This document shows positions 57,263 through 64,000 of a stretch of DNA of 64,000 nucleotides, in pieces. Source of the stretch: Lamellibrachia columna. Lineage: Eukaryota > Annelida > Polychaeta > Sabellida > Siboglinidae. The stretch is from contig OY759262.1 in the NCBI GenBank assembly GCA_963662155.1, positions 13,760,782 to 13,824,781 on the forward strand, written 5' to 3'. The stretch's first letter is position 1; the number at the start of each line of letters is the position of its first letter. The translations under genes were made by a program, and so were the position numbers. The notes under the pieces were generated by a model. It saw only the letters and a list, made by a program, of their open reading frames with translations, was not told the DNA's origin and did not search any database.

Positions 57263-58436
57263 GATCTTTATATGTCACATTCTATTACCACAATATATTT
57301 AATTATTTATAATTAGTAACTAATATTTTGTCTAGTTTTTTATTAATTAATTAATTAACTATTTATTTATTTAACTGCCAATGGTACTTTGCATTGTATA
57401 CTTCTATGTGTGGCTTAGTTGTCTAGTTAAATTTTAAATTAAAGGTAAGGTATATCTGTCAACTATACTGTATTCTGCGGCTGTATAACTAAGTATGCAC
57501 CAAATAGCTGTAATCAGTCCTTTTTCGCCTTTGACCACTGTGTCTTATCCTCGGCCAAAGTCCTAATTAAACTTCCTCGGGTTTTTCCTCGATCTGAATG
57601 TACATGGTCCAACTTCAATGCGGTCACTCCACGGCACACTTAATTAAGTGGTTTGTGAAGTGGCGTCCGTTCTTTACCTCCCAATAACCGTTATCATATA
57701 GATGAATATAAATGTGCGAAATAAGCATGGTGTTTTTGTGGCACAATAGCAAAGTTGTAAACAACGAAGTCAGTCAATATTACGTGTGTTTATGTAACGT
57801 GTATATGTAAAGACATAGTTAGAGTTATCACATTGAAGTGTGTTTATGTAACATGTATATGTAAAGACATAGTTAGAGTTATCACATTGATGCATTTTGT
57901 TAACTACATATATGTGTGCGTGCGTGCGTGCGTGCGTGGGTGTGTACACTTCCACACTACAGGGCAACATAACTATATTACCCAGCATTGTGAAAGTGCA
58001 TATAAATCTCGTTAAAATGTGATTATTAACCAAAATTGAACTCGCACGCTCAATCACAAACGCTCTCAGCCGTAACGCGTGACACGTACCGGGTATTTCC
58101 GCGGGTCAGAAGTCATGCATTAGTGACATTTGCCAATATAAACATGACTAAAATGTCGGTCTACTGGTGCCCTGATACGCACTATCTTGATTAAATGACG
58201 ACGAGATATGACATGTTCACTTCATTTGCATGCTCGTGTTTATATAATATGACCTACGGCTACGGGTTTTTGCGGAACGAGTTTCAAATAATCAAATAAT
58301 CTTAGTCAATTTACATATAAAAAAACTAAAGTCAAATGAGTATACATCACACATTTATTACGTCGACACAATATAGACTAACGACAGAGTAGTGACATTA
58401 CGTTATTTGTTAATAATTAATAATTTTTGTTGAAAA
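57263..58436. other. AT-rich, no gene; one 54-bp tandem duplication
   Basis: 57784-57891 contains two copies of gtgtgtttatgtaac(a/g)tgtatatgtaaagacatagttagagttatcacattg. Nothing else supported. Confidence 0.6.
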
Positions 58437-58532
58437 CAAAACGTGAACTGCAACACAGTACAAAACGTGAACTGCAACACAGTACAAAACGTGAACTGCA
58501 ACACAGTACAAAACGTGAACTGCAACACAGTA
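58437..58532. repeat. 24-bp minisatellite, 4 copies
   Basis: Unit CAAAACGTGAACTGCAACACAGTA, perfect. Confidence 0.98.
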
Positions 58533-58689
58533 CAGAATTACAAATAAAAACAATCAGGAATATACGGTGCAAACAATTTAGCTAATGTCGCATCATATCT
58601 TCCCAGGGACGGAGATGGTAGTGAGAACAGCTAAACAATTTCGAGAACAACATATAATATTATCCGCTCCCATTTGAGACTGATGCCTT

Positions 58690-60640
58690 ATCGGGGTGGG
58701 GTGGCTCAATGACCCTGAGAGCTACGCCGGCGGGAGTCTCGGCTCCTGACAGGTCTACCCATGCCGGACGGGTCGAAGGATCGAGTCCAGACAAAAGTCA
58801 TTCTCCCAGCCCTCCAGGTTGGAGGTTGAGCAGGAGGCCAACAACCTCATCTCGTAAAAAACAATGTTACGGAAATTTAAGCAAGAAACTCTACTTCTCG
58901 GTGTCCTGTGGCGGTGGCGCAGGTACTGCAAGTATGACCAGTGACAGTGAAAGCCTCGGCGAAACTGTCACCGCGAGACGATGAGCTGTAGACTCTAAAA
59001 CCAAGACAACGATAGAATTCTGGAATGTTCGGACGATGCGGGCGAGACCGCGCAAGTTACAAACAAAATGAGAGGAAATGGCATCCACGTCTTAGGAATC
59101 AGTGAATGTAGATGGACAGGCACAGGTGACCACGAAACACAGACAGACAATTTTATTTTCCGGCAGAAATGATGGCCAACATCATGGTGGTGTATCCTTG
59201 ATTCTGAAAAAAAGGACTCCGGAATTCCCTTATGGAATGGAAACCTGGCAATGAAAGGCTATTATATGTTAGATTTAAAGGGACGCAAGTCAACATGAGC
59301 ATCTTACAGTGCTATATGCTCCTACAAACAATGCAGAATATGAGGAAAAGGAAGACTTCTATTCAAGCGTACAAGCAGAGGTTGAGAAAATGTCACGTCA
59401 TCATCTGCTGCTCATTATGGTGGGTCTAAATGCAAAAGTAGGATCAGAAAATGCCCGACATGAAAGAAGTATGGGACATGACAACGGCGAACGACTGATT
59501 GACTTATGTGGCCTGGACAACCTTGTCATAAGAGGAACCCTATTTCCACACAAGGAAATACACAAACTAACTTGGATTTGACCTAACCAAACAGACAAGA
59601 ACCAAATTGACCACCTGTGGGGACGGTCTTTACAAATTGTACGCATCAGAAGAGGAGCAGATGTTGGCAGCGATCACCACCTTGTTGTGGCACACATCAA
59701 GCTGAAGCTCGGGAGAACTGGAACACCGATTAAGATGTTGAAATGCTTCGATGTTTCAAGACTGAAAGACACTGAAGTCAGGAAACAGTTTATCCTGCAT
59801 GTGCGCGACCGCTTTGCTGCACTAGAGGACTTAGACGAGGAAAGAAACACCGAAACAACAACAAAGTGGAACACAGCTGGAAAGATGTTGTACAGACATA
59901 CACTGAATCCAGTCGTGTGATACTAGGACAGAAACAGAAGAAGCACAAGGAGTGGCTGAGTGAAGACACACTAAAGATAAAGCACAAGGAGCGGCTGAGT
60001 GAAGACACACTAAAGATAAACAAAAAGAAATCCAAGGTAATGGGGCTAAATTATAGAAATATGGTATCAGTGTGTATCTACATCTGCAAACCACAGACAA
60101 CTTCACCTATCTGGGAAGCAAAGTATGCAAATATGGAGGGGCCGATGTTGACATAAAGAATCGCACGAACAAGGCCAGATCGAGGTATTTTCTTCAGACT
60201 GAAACCTGTTTGTAGATCAACAACATATTCTATACCTCAGACACTTTTCTACCTTCCACCAAAATGCCTTCGAAATATCATGAGAATATTCTGGCCACAC
60301 AAAAATCTCAAACAACCAACTGCTAAAAATAAGCGGACAAAGCAATATGAACGACATATACTCGCCACAAGAAGATGGAGATGGATCGGCCATGTCCTGG
60401 GAAAGGAGGACGACAACATCTCAAAGATTGCACTAAGATGGACACATGAAGATAAAATAAAACGAGGACCGCCCAAAAAACATGGAGGAAAACTGCGGAA
60501 GAAGAACTCAAACAAATTCACCTAAGCTATCTGGGGCCAGGCTGCAAAGCAAGCTGCAGACAGAAAGAGGTGAAGGACCCTTAATTGTTGCTGCCCTATA
60601 ATAATTATGTGCCAGCGGGCACGAAGAGGACAAAGTAGCA
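58690..60640 (+). pseudogene. RTE-like LINE, internally deleted
   Basis: A 5' UTR-like GC-rich segment is followed by an endonuclease read through frame shifts: EFWNVRTMRARPRKL, GIHVLGISECRWTG, YAPTNNAEYEEKEDFY, the DNGERLIDLCGLDNLVI block and SDHHLVVAHIKLKL. Most of the reverse transcriptase is missing; the copy resumes at a YLGSKV-like strand and the C-terminal RWIGHVLGKEDDNISKIALR with its typical PKKHGG tail. In-frame stops and the deletion make it non-functional. Confidence 0.8.
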
Positions 60641-60764
60641 AGTATATACATATTTTATATCATTGAGAAGGACAAGTTAACAAGTACAAATAATATTATA
60701 ATATTGAACAACATATATAATATATTATATCATCATAATATCATAACATCATAATATATTATAT

Positions 60765-61030
<266 letters not shown>

Positions 61031-61098
61031 TAAATTGGTGTTGTGGTAATACTAACCATTTAGCGAAAGCAAAATGTACATAATATCTGGTGCGCAGT

Positions 61099-61294
61099 GG
61101 TATTTCCCATGACATGTTTACTTCGCGGTGGTTTTTCCACCACGTGACTACTACGTATTGTTGATTGGGTGTCGTGTATGGGGAATCCCCGAAAAATTCC
61201 CCATACCATTTCGTCTGGGATTTTTACGGTCAATATTGCGTCTTTGTGCGTGTGAACCTTTGTCATTCAGTATTGAAACAATGTTGGATTTCCC
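61099..61294 (+). promoter_or_regulatory. Cluster of kappa-B-like sites upstream of the I-kappa-B gene
   Basis: GGGGAATCCCC (61180-61190) is a perfect palindromic NF-kappa-B/Dorsal-type site. Weaker matches are GGTATTTCCC (61099-61108), GGGGAATTTTT on the minus strand (61192-61202) and GGATTTCCC (61286-61294). Induction of I-kappa-B by NF-kappa-B is a known feedback loop in animals. Confidence 0.6.
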
Positions 61295-61311
61295 TCAACC
61301 GTCGAAATTAC

Positions 61312-61318
61312 TATAAAA
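61312..61318 (+). promoter_or_regulatory. TATA box of the I-kappa-B gene
   Basis: TATAAAA about 185 bases before the ATG. It would place the start site near 61343 (tagtctgacac). There is no ATG between there and 61497. Confidence 0.6.
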
Positions 61319-61496
61319 GTGGTCTACTTTGCCATACTGCTTTTTAGTCTGACACAATTCGAGTAACTAACAGCAAGACAGTGTCTTGTGATCGGTGGAT
61401 CTGGAACTTCGAAGGCCGCCATTTTGTATTGACGGACAAACTTGGCGATTTTACGCACCACACTCGGCGAATATCTGTGAGTTGCTACTTTTCAGT

Positions 61497-63531
61497 ATGT
61501 CGGAACCAAACTACCTTCGTACACGGGGCCAGCAGTCGTGTAACTGGCGGAGTCGGGGAACTGGTGGCGGCTGCCCTACGGCTACGTTGGGTTGCTTGCC
61601 TCCCGTCATTGTCGGCAGCAAGATTCAGTGTGAATCAGTGGCAGTGCAGTTCAGGGACTATGAAGCAAAACCAAAGTATATATCAGACTGCGAACAATTC
61701 GACTGTGCGGGATCAAGGGCGGATTCAGGTGTGTCTATGTCCTACAGTTCGTGCGCCTCAGTTGACAGCTTGTCTTCTATCCTCGAAAATTCGCACCAAC
61801 TTCCAGATATCGCTCAACTTCGCATCTCCAGCTGTGACAGTGGACTCCACAGTGACAGTATCGGTGAGCCCATAGTCGTACACGTAGCGAGCAGTATCCA
61901 CGACACTGGTTCGGCCTGCAAAGATAACGTCTATGATAGTGTGGACGAAGGACTGGGGTCGGAAGTCTGCTTGAGTGTCGATTCGCAAACATCCACACAT
62001 GTACCAAGTTCTGTTACTGCAAATTACGAAGAATGTGAACGTTTTCAACAAAATGAGGACGGGGATACGTGAGTAGCATTATATAAATTTCAAATTTAAC
62101 ATAAATTAACTTGCCTTGATAAACTGGGCTGGATCTCCGGGTGCAAATTAAGGCTCGAGAATGTGGCTTGTGCATGTAAATCATGTTTTTTTAATTTGAA
62201 TAACATAATTTTAACATTAACGTTGTAACTATACATATAGTTTTCAACATGTGTACCAATTTGCAGATTCCATTAAAATAATATAACATTATGCATTATT
62301 AATTTATGTGAATTGTAAAAAAGTCCAAGAGGAATGCTCTGTCGCCATAATTCAAAGTTAAAACTTGAAATTAATTTGTTTGGAAAAAGTCTCCATGTTA
62401 CCATAATTCCATTTAAATTCATGTAAACTATACCAAACATAATTTTCACACAGGGCACTAGCCTTTTTATGAAACATTTTTTTGGCACACATCGCAATAT
62501 TGAAAGTTGAAATGCCATCTGAAAACATAATTAGCCCTGTATTAAATATAGAGGGAAGCCAGGTTTTAAATGCACGAATAAATCCACCTAGGCAGTTACA
62601 TTTTAAGCTTTGTAATGCGCACATAAGTTCTACTAAGTAAAATAAAGTGACTGGCCATATTTAAACCAAAGATTTTAAGCAAATATAGCCATAGGATATG
62701 AATCAGAATGTGGCCCTTGACTGTACATGGCAGTGGGCCAACAAATTAATGCCATGAGCAGCATTCACTCTTCACGTGATGCATGCGCATACTAAAAAGA
62801 GCTGTGTCATTCCTTCTTTTCACTCCAGGCAATTGTGTGAATAACTACTGAGTTTTTACTGACTGTCTTGTTGTATATAGTCATACAGTGTATATAATAT
62901 ATATGTTTATTAAATGTTGATTTGATGATATGTACTAACACAGTTGCACTGTAGTTAAAGGGTAGATGTTGATTTTTCTTGGCTGCAAGTGTTCACATTA
63001 ATGCACATACAGTTTGCAACATTTGTACCCCGTTTGCAGATTCAATTAAAGAAACAAAGCATTGTGCATGTTCAGGGAAATTTTTAGTGAAGTGTAAACA
63101 AAGATTCAAGAGGAATACTCTATAGCCATAATTCAAAGGAACAACTTGATTTGTTTGTAAAAAAATCAATGTTGCCATAATGCCATATGCAAATTATGTC
63201 ATTTTTTTGGGTAAAAGTATAGCTGGTAACTGAATCTACATTACCCGAAAGTGTTGATGAAACAGAATAAATACATCCACATGTCCTTATGTTTCATTAA
63301 CAGATGTCTACATCTGGCAATCATATGTGGAGAAGAAGCCTATGCTGTGCAGACGATCAAGATGGCGACGCTCAGGGAAAGCCTCAGCATATACAATAAC
63401 CTGCAGCAGACACCTCTTCATCTTGCTGTACTCACAAACCAACCATGTTTAGTGCAGTTGCTGGTTGCCTGGGGCGCTGTTGTCGATGCGCGCGATCGAC
63501 ATGGCAACACTCCACTTCATATAGCTTGCAG
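61497..63531 (+). CDS. NFKBIA: I-kappa-B family NF-kappa-B inhibitor (5' part, continues beyond window)
   Basis: Exon 1 is 61497-62068 (donor gtgagt) and exon 2 is 63304-63531 (donor gtatgt); more exons must lie beyond 64000. Exon 1 encodes a Ser-rich regulatory region of about 190 residues. It contains DSGLHS (residues 114-119), an exact beta-TrCP phosphodegron of the DSG-x-x-S type, and a second DSGVSMS (76-82). Exon 2 encodes ankyrin repeats: DTCLHLAIICGEEAYAVQTI, then QTPLHLAVLTNQPCLVQLLV and DRHGNTPLHIACR, matching the start of the I-kappa-B alpha/Cactus ankyrin domain. The protein would hold NF-kappa-B in the cytoplasm until IKK phosphorylation and proteasomal degradation. The frame is open upstream to 61395 without an ATG, so 61497 is the start. 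Confidence 0.93.
62069..63303. other. I-kappa-B intron 1
   Basis: It contains two diverged copies of an AT-rich repeat (about 62250-62420 and 63020-63200, sharing 'ttgcagattc(c/a)attaaa' and 'agaggaat(g/a)ctct...gccataattcaaag'). No coding exon seen. Confidence 0.7.
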
Positions 63532-64000
63532 GTATGTCGGACATGTTACTATTGTTTGTTGCATCTACAAACATCATTTGGTGTTTGTAGCAGGGTTTGG
63601 CTTGCGAGACTTAATCAGTGAATGTAGACAATGTGATTGTGTGAAAGTACATACTCACTCCATAGTTGAAATTGGCCCAGAAACATATTCCTGGCAGTAA
63701 TCATTATTAAACAGTAACGAAATGTCGGTCTCAAAAGTACATTCTGTAACAGCGCAATACATTATTTTGTTGCTTTCAACATATTTCATTTGTTCCTGGT
63801 TTTTATTAGGGAGGGAGATACTAATTGTTTATACACTACCATATTTAACATAATGATAATAATGATGTGAGATAACTATTTTAACATTGTCACATTAAGG
63901 CAATCTTCATCTTCTGATGGGTCGGTATATGTTATTATTTTTACCATAGTTTTCTGTGTGAAAAAATACATGTTTTATTTGCTGTTTTCAGCAATGGCCT
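63532..64000. other. Start of I-kappa-B intron 2
   Basis: No further exon recognised before the window ends. Confidence 0.6.

Overview
The window is genomic DNA from an invertebrate animal. Three host genes are recognisable from spliced exons with GT/AG borders: a 20S proteasome alpha-6 subunit (PSMA6, +, 25463-32195), a short Hop/STI1 co-chaperone (STIP1, -, 34931-40278 or 43161) and the 5' part of an I-kappa-B inhibitor (+, 61497 to beyond the window). The CR1-like LINEs carrying an SGNH-hydrolase ORF1, the RTE-like LINE remnants, the abundant minisatellites and the Polinton fit a marine bilaterian. A lophotrochozoan such as a mollusc is my guess; the sequence alone does not settle it.

Region 1 (1-6939) is nested repeats: a nearly complete CR1-like LINE on the minus strand (46-3970), then a decayed hAT-type transposase gene on the plus strand (3976-6400), broken up by (TA)n tracts and short copies of a LINE 3' end.

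Region 2 (6940-24611) is a complete Polinton/Maverick, a virus-like self-synthesising transposon of 17,672 bp. It has about 200-bp terminal inverted repeats, 5'-AG...CT-3' ends and a perfect 6-bp target duplication (AACAAC). The interrupted target is itself a LINE-tail repeat whose two halves can be matched to an uninterrupted copy at 5067-5320. The minus strand carries the core set in tight overlapping order: protein-primed DNA polymerase B, A32-like packaging ATPase, a small basic protein, a 254-aa protein, three tiny membrane proteins, a DD35E integrase with chromodomain, a membrane protein, minor capsid protein, a basic precursor-like protein, double-jelly-roll major capsid protein and an adenain-like protease. 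Left of the right TIR lies an accessory block: two regulatory-looking acidic proteins, an RPA70-C-like zinc/OB protein, a NADAR-domain enzyme and a plus-strand two-exon gene. One leader exon with a strong 5' splice site can be joined in frame to two downstream acceptor sites, which suggests alternative splicing. The core genes are open, and the TIRs differ by about three substitutions and one 2-nt indel, so the insertion looks young.

Region 3 (24612-32540) is the rest of the interrupted LINE tail, then PSMA6. Region 4 (32540-46300) is a LINE remnant, STIP1 with a recent partial exon duplication, MITE-like palindromes and a long (ACGC)n tract. Region 5 (46300-60640) is repeat-dominated, with several orphan coding-like exons (48.3-51.7 kb), at least six minisatellites and LINE fragments, one of them interrupted by a (GTGCG)n expansion. 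Region 6 (60640-64000) has (TA)n/(GTAT)n microsatellites and then the I-kappa-B gene, whose upstream region carries a cluster of kappa-B-like sites and a TATA box. I-kappa-B and PSMA6 are also immediate neighbours in the human genome (14q13), so this is a candidate ancient microsynteny.
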